Shown here: piece by piece, positions 34,922 through 46,727 of the stretch
Numbering within the stretch: position 1 is the stretch's first letter
Layout: each line of letters opens with the position of its first letter
DNA from: Cloeon dipterum
Lineage: Eukaryota; Arthropoda; Insecta; Ephemeroptera; Baetidae
Direction: 5' to 3'
Assembly: GCF_949628265.1 (NCBI RefSeq)
Contig: NC_088786.1
Location: forward strand, 2,542,001 to 2,606,000
DNA: 64,000 nt
Position numbers and translations under genes: made by a program
The notes under the pieces: model-generated
What the model saw: the letters and a program-made list of their open reading frames with translations, nothing else
Database searches by the model: none
What the model was told of the DNA's origin: nothing

Positions 34922-36898
34922 TTCTGCTTTCCTGTTTGCAGAGAAGGAATATAATTACATAGGTCAGATTAAATTAAAAGGTGCATGAACAATGGCAAAA
35001 AGTGACGAGCAGGAACTGCATAACCAATTGAAAGAAAATATTGATACGACGTGTCATGTGCCGATTTGATGTGGTCAAAAATCATCCACATAAATTAAAT
35101 TTTAATAAAATACTTTTATAGAAAAGAAATAGCAATTTTTTGAAAGATCTTTTGATACGACTAAATTGTAATATGAATTCGTTCTATAATATACTAAATC
35201 TAGCCACAAAAATAGATAATTTGACAAGCAGTAACTACAATAATGCGCAACAAAAAGTTAATATGGCGTTTGAATATGCCGCAATACTTTAAAATATATT
35301 AAAGTAAAGCTTTTATAGCAAATTTGTGTAAAATTTTGAAATGCTATTGAAAAACATGGAAAAAAACTGAACTTTCCTCAGGTTGCCTTTTAAATTTTTG
35401 AGGAAATCGGCGACGAGCACTGTCTCATTATTGGAAATCGAAATTTATTGCGCCAGAAGGAAAATTTTCCGTCCCGTTTGGTTTTAGTGCGAAGACAAAA
35501 GGATCAGCCGTGTGATGCATTTTTTTCGTACCGCGTGACTAGTCAATACCCCGGATGACTACACATTTCACGTTGTTGGTTTGGTGAACGAGGCGAGGCG
35601 CGAGACTTGTTTGTTGCACACCATTTCGGGGGTGTTGCGCACTTTCGCGGATTGTTAGCTGTCTATTATTGTATTGTCCTTTAAAATTTAATTAAGGTGA
35701 ATGTGCGTTCCACATTTTATGTGTGACTAAATTTAGTTTGGTTTTAATTCTTTTTTAATTTAATTGTAAAATGTTCTGGTTTTTGTAATTACCAGTTAAT
35801 CTTGAATGGAGAGCATAAATTAATAAAAAGAGAGATTTATGTGCTAATTAGATGAGATGAATTCTAATTTTTTCCGCGGAATAACGCCGCTTTTATGCAT
35901 CGCTGTAATGGTGTAAGATCGACTATCACGGTTTACGGTTGCGTGAGCACCATGGCGATCTTCTTTTAGCCATAACACACTGACGTATGTGTTACTATTA
36001 AATTAAAAAGAGTGAGGCCTATGCAAAACTGCTCCTGTTCTAGGTAAAGTAACTGAAGCTAAAATTTAATTATAAAAAATAGAAAGCCCTAATTTCTTTG
36101 GTAAAAAAATGCGATGGAAGTTGGAAATTTTATCAATAAATCCTGAAATGAAAATACGTCAAGATTTTAATTCTTTTACTAAGAATTGAAATTTGCCAGA
36201 CCGTATATACGTCAGCTTTATTGCGCACTTTACTTTGTAGTTTCAGCACCGAGGTCTTTGACCCTCAAGCGTTTTGTTAATACAATTAGAAAATGACCTA
36301 GTTGGGATTACACATAAAATGTATTTTGCATTTTGCTGCACTCGCCAGCTAACTATCCACCAAAATTTAACATTGGTATTTATTTATGTTTTTAGCTCTT
36401 TCGAAAAATTAAATAGAGATTTATTGTATATTAAAGGGAATTTTTAACAGGAATAGAAATAACGTGCACTTACCTCTTGAAATTAATGTGTTGGTCGCTG
36501 TAAATCTTGTATTGTTATGCTGCTCGCCTCTATTTCCACGTTCGTCTTTCGCGGTGGCTCCCTACTGAATAGTTAGCCAGTGGAAGGAGAAAGCCAAAAT
36601 TTTGTTAGGTGTGGAGAGAAGGTAGCTGCACTTGTTCAAGGTAATGGGAATATGGCCCGAAATGCGCTGCAAAAAAAGTGAATGCTTATGATACGCTCAT
36701 GATGCCAGCGGTGCGGGGCCGCGGACGAAGGTTGATTTCTTTGGCAAGAGATATTTCAGTAAGGAGAATCAACCTATGGATAAAAAAGTCACTTTTGTGG
36801 CGAAAAGGAAGTCAAATTCCCGCAATACCAGATTTATTTGCTCGTCCCGTGATTTGAACTGGAATTATATACAAGAATTCAGTTAATTTAATTTCAAA
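34922..36898 (-). other. 5' UTR intron, non-coding exon and promoter of LRR gene 1
   Basis: A non-coding first exon ends at 36474 with a donor (CAAGAG|GTAAGT) that is kept in all three units. Its start is probably near 36550, in sequence such as CGAGCAGCATAACAATACAA on minus. The 1.5-kb intron between it and the ATG exon is AT-rich, with blocks conserved in unit 2 (for example GTACCGCGTGACTAGTCAAT). Confidence 0.45.
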
Positions 36899-37050
36899 TC
36901 AGGGCTTGTCCGAGTCGGTCAGGTTGTGCGATTTAATTTTGGCCAGGAGATAGTCACTAATGGAAAATATTTGGCATATCAATTTCATTGCTTTTCACCG
37001 ATGAAACGTAAATCCCATCAGCTTTCTCTAAAAAATTTAAAATTTTCAAA
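36899..37050 (-). pseudogene. Fragment of acyl-CoA synthetase exon 2, copied with LRR unit
   Basis: Matches exon 2 of ligase gene 3 (31034-31160): CAGGGCTTGTCCGAGTCGGT through CGATGAAACGTAAATCCCAT. The frame is lost by small indels (for example an extra A near TGGAAAATATTTGG). The rest of the ligase is missing, so the duplication breakpoint lies a few bases inside the exon. Confidence 0.8.
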
Positions 37051-37289
37051 TTATATTTTGGCTTTTAATTAAAAAAAGAGACCCATGTTTAGTAAAATTT
37101 ATTTCTTGGTGCAAAACAAAATTTAGGTCAGCATAGATTACCTCAAGCTAGATTCTATTCCTAATTTTAAGAGTATTCACTAGAAATTAATTGAAACTTT
37201 TAACTTTTATCAAAGTAAAAGACTATATTATTAATTTTCGTATTTTAAAATTTTATTTAAATTTTACGTTATTGTTTTAACTATAGCTA

Positions 37290-37390
37290 AACTCACCTTT
37301 AAATGCCAGAGTCACAATCAATTGAAGAGCTGAAATGCAGTCCGACACACTCTGGCTGTAGTTGAGTCGCCAAAATGCAGCGGCTCATTA
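37290..37390 (-). pseudogene. Fragment of acyl-CoA synthetase 5' non-coding exon
   Basis: Copy of 31440-31540: CAATCAATTGAAGAGCTGAA, CACACTCTGGCTGTAGTTGA. It sits the same distance from the exon-2 fragment as in gene 3, so both came in one duplication. Confidence 0.75.
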
Positions 37391-37626
37391 TTAAAAAAAA
37401 CCAAACCGTATGTAACAAAAATTGAAGGAGTGGAGTGGCCGGCCGTAAAAGATTGCTTGGCGGTGCAGTTTCCTTCCCTGGCGCTGAATGGAGATTCTAT
37501 TAATTTGTGGCAGTCACCTTTTCGGAATGATAGATCGATCGGAGAGCAGAGTTTTTTTATTCAAATTTCCCTTCAGAGATTGAGCGTTCTTAAATATAAG
37601 GTCGGGAGTTGATGGAATATAAGGAT

Positions 37627-37632
37627 TTTATT
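37627..37632 (-). terminator. Ancestral poly(A) signal of LRR gene 2
   Basis: Minus-strand AATAAA homologous to the LRR gene 1 and 3 signals, but here 2.2 kb from the stop codon because of the GC-rich insertion. Confidence 0.45.
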
Positions 37633-37734
37633 GCAAAAACATTCAACAAACAATCACACTTAATTATAAATACATACTATATCTTCCTACTATATATTAA
37701 AAAAACAATAAAAATCGAAAAATTCGAATTTTAG

Positions 37735-38760
37735 TTAGCGACGTAGGATTGCCGGGGAGGTCCCCGCGAGCGTTTTCTCGAATGGGCGCGGGGGCGCCGG
37801 ACGCCCCCCGGGGGGCGAAAACCGCCCCCGAACGAACTTTCGTCTAACGATCCGGCCGTGATTCGGCACGCGGGTCCGGGGCGCGCCCCGGAGGCCGCCG
37901 CGCGGGCGCGTTCGCCCCGCAAAAGTCCGCGGGGCGCCCGGGAGCCCCGCGAAGGAGGCGCACCCGCGGGGCGGGTCGGCGGATCGGCGCGAGATTCGCG
38001 GGGGCGACGGAGGCGGCCGAGGCGAGCCGGACGAGCATAGGGACCCGGGGTCGCCGGGCGCGGGATGGGGGCGCGGCGGGGCCCCGAAGTCGCCGCTCGC
38101 GGGGGTGGCCGCGGAACGGCCGCGCCGATCGGGCCGCGATTCGGCGGGCGGCACCGGCGGCGACCCGGGAGGCCGCCGCGCGGGCGCGTTCGCCCCGCAA
38201 CAGTCCGCGGGGCGCCCGGGAGCCCCGCGAACGAGGGGCGCCCGCGGGGAGGGTCGTCGGATCGGCGCGAAATTCGCGGTGGTGGAAGAGGCGGCCGAGG
38301 CGAGCAAGACGAGCACGGGGAACCGGGGTCAGTAATCGCGTGAAGGGGGCGCGGCGGGGCCCCGAAGTCGCCGCTCCCGGGGGTGGCCGCGGAACGGCCG
38401 CGCCGATCGGGCCGAAATTCGCGCGGGCCGTGGCGCGCGGGTCGTGGAGTCGGGCGCCGTCGTCGCGGGAGCCCGGTGTCGTCCGAGGGGCGCTCGGGAG
38501 CCTGGTGTCGTCCGAGGGGCGCTCGGGAGCCCCGCGAACGAGGGGCAACTACGGGGCGGGTCGTCGGATCGGCGCGAGATTCGTGGGGGCGACGGAGGCG
38601 GCCGAGGCGAGCCGGACGAGCACGGGGACCCTGGGTCGGATATCGCGGGAAGGGAGCGTGGCGGGGCCCCCAAATTGCCACCCTCCGGGGTTAGCTTCGT
38701 AACGGAAGCTCCGATACGGCCGAAATTCGAGTGGGCATTAGCGCGGGGTCGTAGAAAATG
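37735..38760. repeat. GC-rich tandem array, about 278-307 bp units
   Basis: About 1 kb at roughly 75-80 percent GC in an AT-rich region. GAGGCCGCCGCGCGGGCGCG recurs 278 bp apart (37891 and 38169). GCCCCGAAGTCGCC recurs at 38081 and 38359 (278 bp), with a diverged third copy at 38666 (307 bp). Long ORFs here (one of 316 codons on minus) are open in several frames on both strands because stop codons are rare in GC-rich DNA, so they are not taken as genes. Restricted to LRR unit 2. Confidence 0.8.
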
Positions 38761-38818
38761 ACGCCGCAGGGCGGCCGCATCCTTGTAGCTACCCCCAACT
38801 GGAGTCAGCTGCCCCCCT

Positions 38819-39365
38819 AGGGTTGCCATATCCCCAGAGTTCGCCAATAAGTTTTGTCAGGCGCCCGAGTAGGGCGGCCGATACTCGTAGCTACCCCCTA
38901 CTGGAGTCAGCTGGCCCCCTAGGGTTGCCACTCTCCCATCAGACGCCTAACACTTAAGTCTGCCACGCCTCCTAGGGTTGCCACATGTCATAGAGATTGC
39001 CAAAACTCAATGTGGCCTCCGACCCTAGGGTTGCCACACGCCGTAGAGACTGCCCGAACTCAAGGCGGCCGCGCACTCTAGGGTTGCCTGACACCACACG
39101 ACCGGACCTAACTTAAGTCGGCCGCGCTCCCAAAGGTTGCCGCACGCCACGGGGACGGCCCGAACTTATGGCGGTCTCGCTCCCTAGGGTTGCCACACGC
39201 AGTGGGGAGCACTCGAAGTCGAGGCGGCCGCGCACCCTAGGGTTGCCACCTGTCACGGGGACGCCCCGAACTCGAGGTGGCCTCGCTCCCTAGGGTTGCC
39301 GCACGTCACGGGGACGCCCGCAACTCGAGGCGGCCGTGCACCCCGGTGTTGCCGGGGGGCGAATC
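38819..39365. repeat. Strict 53-bp minisatellite
   Basis: The motif AGGGTTGCCAC (with variants) starts at 38921, 38974, 39027, 39080, 39133, 39186, 39239, 39292 and 39345, always 53 bp apart. A further copy at 38819 is 102 bp before the first, in a pair of units that share CCCACTGGAGTCAGCTG-like sequence. Units read like GGCGGCCGCGCACCCTAGGG followed by TTGCCACCTGTCACGGGGAC. It directly follows the 278-bp array. Confidence 0.9.
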
Positions 39366-39827
39366 CTCGGTCACGCGAAAAAAGTCGAGACGTATAGGGT
39401 GGTGAGAAATTACCATATTCTAGTCTTATATAGTGAAATATATATTTAGAAAAAATAAAACCAGGCTTCGTCATCCTCGATATCTTATCTCAATGTCGTT
39501 TTAATTCTCGACCAGTTTCGACATCATCAAGTCAACGAGGATGAAGCCTGTTTTTTTCTCAACATGAAAACAAACTTGATTAGTCGCCTATTTCAAAATT
39601 TATAGACCATACATAGTTACATAAATAAAGATGAATTGCATTGAATTCCTGCAAAATTTCGTACGGTTATTAAGAGCTATTAGCAACAACATTTTTAGTT
39701 CTTCGATAGATTTTATATTAAATTACTGTTAGAATTTATAAATCATAGCAAAATACTTGTACTCATGATAATTGTAGAGATGGGAGAAACTGAATTTATC
39801 ATGCGTAAAAATATTCAAGTATTTGTA
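39366..39827. other. Right flank of the GC-rich insertion and 3' flank of LRR gene 2
   Basis: AT-rich. Contains an inverted pair CAGGCTTC(GTC)ATCCTCG at 39463-39480 and CGAGGATGAAGCCTG at 39537-39551. Homology to LRR units 1 and 3 resumes near 39620 (AATAAAGATGAATTGCATTG), so the whole insertion spans roughly 37.69 to 39.62 kb. Confidence 0.5.
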
Positions 39828-41691
39828 CTAAGTTTCGCCCATTACGCAGGCGTATGCGAATTTGGCGTAGTTTTCATCTCCAAGGGACCTGTAAAACGAT
39901 TCTTCATGAATCGCATCGAAGGCATGTTCTTTTAAATAAAACCTTCGCAAAGTATCAGACGGACATGTAGAAACAAACTTAAAGTGGACGAGAGAACTAG
40001 AACAATTGGGGAGAAACGCACATGCGTTTTTGGTTATTTCACTCAATGCTTTGAACAAAGTGCATCCCACCTGCGGGTCAGTCATATGAACCTCACCTAT
40101 GTGGAAATTCAAGGTTTTGACACGACTCAGAATGCTCTTGTCGCTAATCAGAGACGAAACCCTCACGAGGTCTGTCTGGTCAACGTTATGACGATAAATG
40201 TTCAAAAAAATTACTACCGATTCTAGTAGAGGTGCGGACAGAATGTTTGACAGAGTTAGGGTACCGTTTGCTGGCATGCCACTGAAATTAATTAATTAAT
40301 TTAATTAGAATATTAAAAATTAGCCGAGACAACTTACTTTAGAGGAAAGTATTCAAATTCTCTAAGCTTGGCGTAAAATTGAATTGATTCTGAGTCGTCA
40401 ACCATCAGAGCACCTTGCACGGTGAGTTTTTCCAACTTGGGGCAGGATTTGAAGATTTCCTTGAATTGCAATTCCAAGAACAAGGAAAATATTTTCAGCT
40501 CTAGCAGATCCTTTCCGTATTTATTCAAGAATAGGTCTACGATTTCCGCTGACGGAATATCATCTAGAATCAGGGCTTCGATTTTGGTGAAATGCAATAG
40601 TGCGTCGATTTCATTCAATTGGTACTGCCTCCCTCGAAACCATTGAACCTGAATTATAAAAAGCAATTAAAATTATTTATGTACTCTCACCAATAACGTA
40701 CGTACCGTGAGATGAGTGAGGTGAGGAAAGGCCTCAACCAGTGGGAGCGGGGTCGGATCTGTGTGCAAATGCCTCAAGGATGATGCTTCTGAAGGAAGCC
40801 CATATCCCAGGATATTTGCTTGTGGGTGGTTTGATAATGTTGATCCAAAGTAATCGATGAATTGTAACCTCGGTAGGTGTTGAATGCACATGCGTCTGAA
40901 GACGTTAGTCAGGAGGTCTGGTTGCCATCCGAATTGCAAAACCTTGAGCCGCTCGAAGCACCGCTTGAAGTCGATGATTTCATTGTCCTCCATAAAATGG
41001 TCCCAATCTTCAAAGCTTCTGAGTTGAATTTGCTCCAATTTTTTTAGTTTGTCGCAGATAATAGTCAGGGATTGAGATTCAAGAGAAAATTGCGAAATGT
41101 CAAGTTTTTTAAGCTCTTTTAGGCTGCAAATGGCTGCTACCAATCTGTGCTCATAAATCATACTCCCCTTGGATCCAAAAGAAAGAGACTGGACGTTGGG
41201 AGCGCGAGCTGCAATTATTTGCACAACCTGCTCAAATGGAAAGAAATTAATCCGAGAAACTTCCAAGATTGTTGTGTATATATTAAGTTACCTTTATCCA
41301 CATTTCTCTCATGCAGAATGAATGACAGAAAGACATCAGGCCATTAAGATCAATACGTTTCGTCTGAGGATGTAGCAATGTTGAGAATTCATTCAGCTTT
41401 TTACCGAATTCCGTGGCGCATAATATTTGGTTTGGAACAGCACTACGACGACTCAAGAATTCTTGCAACACAGCCTCGCGCATGCAGAAAGCTGTAAAAT
41501 CGTCATAATAAAATAATAAATTTTCTTTCTCCGAATGATGACTTACGCAGCTTTTCCAACTGTCCATTTTCGAGGTGAATGCTGAGATTATCAATTATAT
41601 TTTTAGCTGCGATTTCAAGCAATGATTTATTCTTCCGTCGGAGAACTAGCAGTTTGATTTTAGTCAATTCCAGTCGTGTAGTGTCGTCCAT
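39828..41691 (-). CDS. LRR protein 2, 543 aa, 5 coding exons
   Basis: Exons: 41547-41691, 41292-41491, 40706-41227, 40338-40648, 39828-40281 (1632 nt), with the same splice positions as genes 1 and 3. Same architecture: N-terminal helical part (MDDTTRLELTKIKLLVL), then LRRs such as LKELKKLDISQF, LKKLEQIQLRSF, LPRLQFIDYF, FPHLTHLTV, IEALILDDIP and CPKLEKLTVQGAL. It is the most diverged of the three in the middle (exon 3 is 15 nt shorter, SFEDWDHFMEDNE). The reading frame is intact. The GC-rich array lies between its stop codon and the ancestral poly(A) site, so its mRNA 3' end must either run through the array or use another site. Confidence 0.78.
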
Positions 41692-43704
41692 GGCTGCTTT
41701 CCTGTTTGCAGAGAACGAATATTAGTTGAATATATCTGGTTATCATTCATGTACATTACAAAGGTCAGATATTAAATTTAAAGTTGCATGCACAATGGCA
41801 AAAAGTGACAAGCAGAAACTGCATAACCAACCGAAAGAAAAAATTGTAACGACGTTACATGACTTACATGTCCCGGTTAAATGTGGTCAAAAATCAATCC
41901 CACGAGAAACTAAATTTAAAAAAAAAATACTTTTACAGGAAATAATCTTTTTTTTTTTTTGAAGATATTTCTTTACAACTAAATTTCAATACGATTTGTT
42001 CTAATATTTATTAAAGTGAGCCATGGGGAAACTTCACCAATAATGGCTAATTTTACAAGCAGCAGTAACTATACAATAATGTGCCGCAGTACAATTCAAT
42101 AATTTAAAGTAAAGCTTAGAGCAATTTTGTGTAAAATCTATTTTAACTTTCCTTGAAACACTATCTAAAAACACGAAACAGCTGAAAATTTCCCAGGTTG
42201 CCTTTTAAATTTTTGAGGAAATCGGTGGCGAGCACTGTCTCCTTATTGGAAATCGAGATTTATTTCGCCACAAGGGAATTTTAACGTCCCGTTTGGTTTT
42301 TTCGCCAGCGCGAAGAAAAAAGATTCAGCCGTGATGCATTTTTTTCGTACCGCGTGACTAGTCAATACCCCGGATGATTACACATTTCACGTTGTTGGTT
42401 TGGTGAACGGTGCGAGGCGTACTTAAGGCATACAATTTCGAGGGTGTTGCACACTTTCGCGGAATGTCAGCTAACGAAGAGCTATTATTTACGTCTCCGA
42501 ATTCATAGTCCTTAGTTTTTTAGGTTACGTTTTTAGTGAATGTGCGTTCCGCATTTTACGTGTGACTAAATTTAATTTGTTATCAATGCTTAGATAATGT
42601 AACGGTAAAATGTTTTTTAATTATATGTTTATATTGATTATAGACTATAAATTAATAAAAAAAAGGTTTATGTGTGCTAATTGGATGAGAAAAGTTTTCA
42701 TATTTTCAATAACGGCGCTTTTTTATATCGATTTAATGACGTACAATCGACTATTACGGTTGCGTGGGCACCATCGCGAACTTCTTTTAGCCATAAAACA
42801 CTGACATAGTATTACAATTAAATTAAAAAGAGTGAGGCCTATGCAAAACAGCTCCTGCTCTATGTATGTTGACTGTGCTGTAAAGTAAATAAAGCTAAAA
42901 TTTAATTATAAAAAATAAAATGCCTTAATTTCTTTTGTGAAAAATGCGACGGAAGTTGGAAAATTTATCAATAAATCCTGAAAATAGGTCAAGATTTAAA
43001 TCTTTCATTATTAAGAATCGAAATTCGCCGGACCATACGTCAATTTTATTGCGCACTATACATTTTTGTTTCGACTTCGAGGTCTTTGACCCTCAAGCGT
43101 TTTGTTTCTACAATTAGAAAATGACCTCGCTGGGATTGCAAATTAAATTTACAGTTTCTGTTAGGCTGTGCTCTTTCGCTTATATTTTTTGCCTTTCGAA
43201 AAATTAAAGAGATTTCTTGTATGTTCAAACAAATTATCAACAGGAATAGAAATAACGTGCACTGACCTTTAGAAATTGTGTTGATCGCTGTGAATCTTGT
43301 ATTAATTGTTATGCTGCTCGCCTCTATTTCACGTTCGTCTTTCGCGGTGGCTCCCTACTGAGTAGTTAGCCAGTGGAATAAAAAAGTCAATTTTGTTCGG
43401 TTGGGAGAGCAGGAAGCGGCTGTTGTTAAATGTAGCAGGAAAATGGCTCAAAATGCGCTGCAAAAAATTAACGCAAATTAATGCAAATTACGCTCTCTTC
43501 CTGCCAGCGGTGCGGTGCCGCGGATGAAAGCTGATTCCTGTGGCAAGATATAATTATTTCATTAAGGAGATCCAACCTATGGATAAAAAAGTCACTTTTG
43601 TGGCGAAAAGGAAGTCAAATTCCCGCAATACCAGATTTATTTGCTCGTCCCGTGATTTGAACTGGAATTATATACAAGAATTCAGTTAATTTAATTTCAA
43701 ATCA
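41692..43704 (-). other. 5' UTR intron, non-coding exon and promoter of LRR gene 2
   Basis: Homologous to 34922-36898. The non-coding exon ends at 43267 with donor CTAAAG|GTCAGT. Near 43577 the similarity to unit 1 becomes almost perfect and stays so to about 43915, suggesting recent exchange between units. Confidence 0.45.
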
Positions 43705-43850
43705 GGGCTTGTCCGAGTCGGTCAGGTTGTGCGATTTAATTTTGGCCAGGAGATAGTCACTAATGGCAAATATTTGGCATATCAATTTCATTGCTTTTCA
43801 CCGATGAAACGTAAATCCCATCAGCTTTCTCTAAAAAATTTAAAATTTTC
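43705..43850 (-). pseudogene. Second fragment of acyl-CoA synthetase exon 2
   Basis: Nearly identical to the fragment at 36899-37050 (CAGGGCTTGTCCGAGTCGGT...CCGATGAAACGTAAATCCCA). Confirms that ligase 5' sequence was part of the duplicated unit. Confidence 0.8.
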
Positions 43851-43915
43851 AAATTATATTTTGGCTTTTAATTAAAAAAAGAGACCCATGTTTAGTAAAA
43901 TTTATTTCTTGGTGC

Positions 43916-44862
43916 AAATTGAGTAGGACCAAACAAAATTTAGGTCAGCAGATTTACATGTGTGTTTATTTTTCTTTTGTATATTAAGTTTGTAATTTGC
44001 ATTTAGATGGAATATGTTTCGAGAAGATCTTCAGTCTTCACCTGAATGCATTACCATGCTAAAAGACAAATACATGAAATTAATTAAATAAATAAATTAC
44101 CTCAAGCTAGATTTTTTCCTAATTTTAGAAGAATATCCACTAGCATTTAATTGTAACTTCTATAATAGCAGGAGTCTTTATTAATAATTTTCGTATTTTA
44201 AAATATATTTATTAATTTTACGTTAGCGTTATAATTGTAGCTAAAAACTCACTTTTCAATGTCAGATTCGCAATGTTGCAATCAACTGACGAGCTAAAAT
44301 GCAGTCCCATACTCTCTGGCTGTAGTTAAGTCGCCAAAATGCAGCACCTCTTTATTAAAAAAAAAACATGTAACAAATGAAAGAGTGGAGTCAGAAGAGT
44401 GGCTGGCCGTAAAAGATTGCTTTTGGCAGTGCAGTTTCCTTCCCAGGCGCTGAATGAAGATTCAATAATTTGTGACAGTCACCTTTGCGGAGTGAAGATC
44501 GAACGGAGAGCCGAGTATATTTTCATTTAATTTTCCCCTCAGAGATTCAGCGTAATTTAATATAACATCAGGAGTTGATTGAATAAGAGATTTTATTTGC
44601 AAAAACATTTTAAAAAACAAACACGCCTAATTATAAATTCCATATCTTATATGGTCAAATATATATATTAAAATAAAGATAATTTGAATTAAATTTCTGC
44701 ATAATTTTGTACAGCTATATGAAGAGGTCTATGAACAACAACATTTTTAGTTCTACGGTAGATTAAATATTAAATTATTGCATTAATCCCTGCAAATAAC
44801 TTGTACTCATAATAGCAGAGATGGGAGAAACTAAAATTATCATGCGTCAAAATATTCAAGTA
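43916..44862. other. Spacer of LRR unit 3, with ligase 5'-exon fragment
   Basis: Contains a diverged copy of the ligase 5' exon (about 44265-44345, GCAGTCCCATACTCTCTGGC). It also has the shared spacer (44370-44600) and a minus-strand AATAAA at 44592-44597 as the likely poly(A) signal of LRR gene 3. A short extra segment (43950-44090) is unique to this unit. Confidence 0.5.
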
Positions 44863-46727
44863 CTAAGTTTCCCTTATTTGCGCGTATGCGAACTTTGCGA
44901 GGTTTACATCTCCAAGGGCCTTGTAAGCCGATGCCTCATAAATCGCATTGAAGGGAGGTTCGATGCCATTTAAATCCAAACTTCTCAAAACAGTATGAAG
45001 TAACTTGAGGAAGACGCGAGAAATAGAACAATTGGGGAGAAACGCACATGCGTTTTTAGATATTTCACTCACTGCTTTGAACAAAGTGCTTCCCATCTGC
45101 AGGTTGGTCACGCCAACCGCATTTAGGTGGAAATTCAAGCATTTAACTCGACTCAGAATACTCTTGTTGCTAATCAGAGACGAAATCTTCACGAGGTCTG
45201 CCGGTTCGACGTCCTGATGTATGTCCAAAAAAATTACTACCGATTCTAGTAGGGGTGCGGACAGAATGTTTGACAGCGTCAGAGTACTGTTTCCTGACAT
45301 GCCACTGAAATCAATTAATTAATTTAATGAGACTATGCAAAATAGCTGAGATAACTTCATACTTCTTAGGTAACCAATCAAATTGTGTCAGCTTGGCGAA
45401 AAATTGAATTGATTCTGAGTCGTCAACCATCAGAGCACCTTGCACGGTGAGCTTTTCCAACTTGGGGCAGAATTTGAAGATTTTCTTGAATTGCAATTCC
45501 AAGTCCATGGAAAATATTTTCAGCTCTAGCAGATCTTTTCCGTATTTATTCAAGAATAGGTCTACGATTTCCGCTGACGGAATATCATCTAGACTCAGGG
45601 CTTCGATTTTGGTGAAATGCAATAGTGCGTCGATTTCATTCAATTGGTACTGCCTCCATGGAAACCATTGAACCTGAAATATCAAGCAATTAAAATTTAT
45701 TTATTTACTCTCACCAATAACGTGCGTACCGTGAGATGAGTGAGGTGAGGAAAGGCCTCAACCAGTGGGAGCGGAGTCGGAGCTGTGTGCAAATGCTTCA
45801 AGGATGACGTCTCTGAAGGAAGCTCAATTTCCAGCAGAGATTCATGAGGGCAGTCTGATTTTAGAGGTTCAAAGAAATCTACGTACTGTAACTTCGGTAG
45901 GTGTTGAATGCAAATGCGTCTGAAGAGAGCAACAATCGGCCCTGGCTGCCTTGGATGTTTTCTGAATTGCAAAACCTTGAGCCGCTTGAAGTACCGCTTG
46001 AAGTCGCTGATTGCATTGTCCTTGCTAAGATAGTCCACGGGGAATTTTTCTACACTTCTGAGTTGAATTTGCTCCAATTTTTTGAGTCTCTTGCAGATGA
46101 TAGTCAGGTATTGATATTGAAGAATTACTCTTGAAATGTCAAGTTTTTTAAGCTCTTTTAGGCTGCAAATTGCTGCTACCCTTTTCTTATCAATATATAA
46201 ACTCGCCATGAATCCAAATGAAAGAGACTGGACGTTTGGAGCGTGAGTTGCAATCAGTTGCACAACCTGCTCAAAAGTGAATGAAATTAATCCGGGGTTT
46301 TAACATTGTTGTAATTTTAAGTTACGCTTGTGCACATTTCTTCAATGCAGGTTGAGGGGCAGAAGGACATCAGGCCATCAAGATCAATATCTCTCGTCTG
46401 AGGATTTAGCAATGTTGTGAATCCATTCAGCATTTTTCCGAATTCCGTGGCGCTTAATTTTTCTTTCGGAAAAATAATACGCCGACTCAACAATTCTCGC
46501 AACAAAGCCTCGCGCATGCAGAAAGCTGTAAAAGCGTCATGATAATTAATTAATCGATTTTTTTCTCCGAATGATGACTTACGCAGATTTTTCAGTTGTT
46601 CTTTTTCGACGTAGATGTTGAGATTATCAACTATATTTTTAGCTGCGATTTCAAGCAATGATTTATTCTTCCGTCGGAGAACTAGCAGTTTGGCTTTAGT
46701 CAATTCCAGTCTGGTAGTGTCGTCCAT
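44863..46727 (-). CDS. LRR protein 3, 544 aa, 5 coding exons
   Basis: Exons: 46583-46727, 46326-46525, 45730-46266, 45363-45673, 44863-45304 (1635 nt). Closest to LRR protein 1: same exon 3 length, and shared VEKFPVDYLSKDNA and HESLLEIELPSETSS. The last exon is 12 nt shorter. The first intron (57 bp) has a length divisible by three and no in-frame stop, so a transcript that keeps it would still be read through, giving a protein about 19 residues longer. Repeats include LKELKKLDISRV, LKKLEQIQLRSV, LPKLQYVDFFE, CPKLEKLTVQGAL. Function as for LRR protein 1: probably protein binding, otherwise unknown. Confidence 0.8.

Noticed and set aside
37731-38681. 316-codon Pro/Arg-rich ORF (minus) and overlapping long ORFs in the GC-rich array
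   Set aside because: Several frames on both strands are open at once because stop codons are scarce in such GC-rich repeats. The translation has no domain and follows the tandem units.
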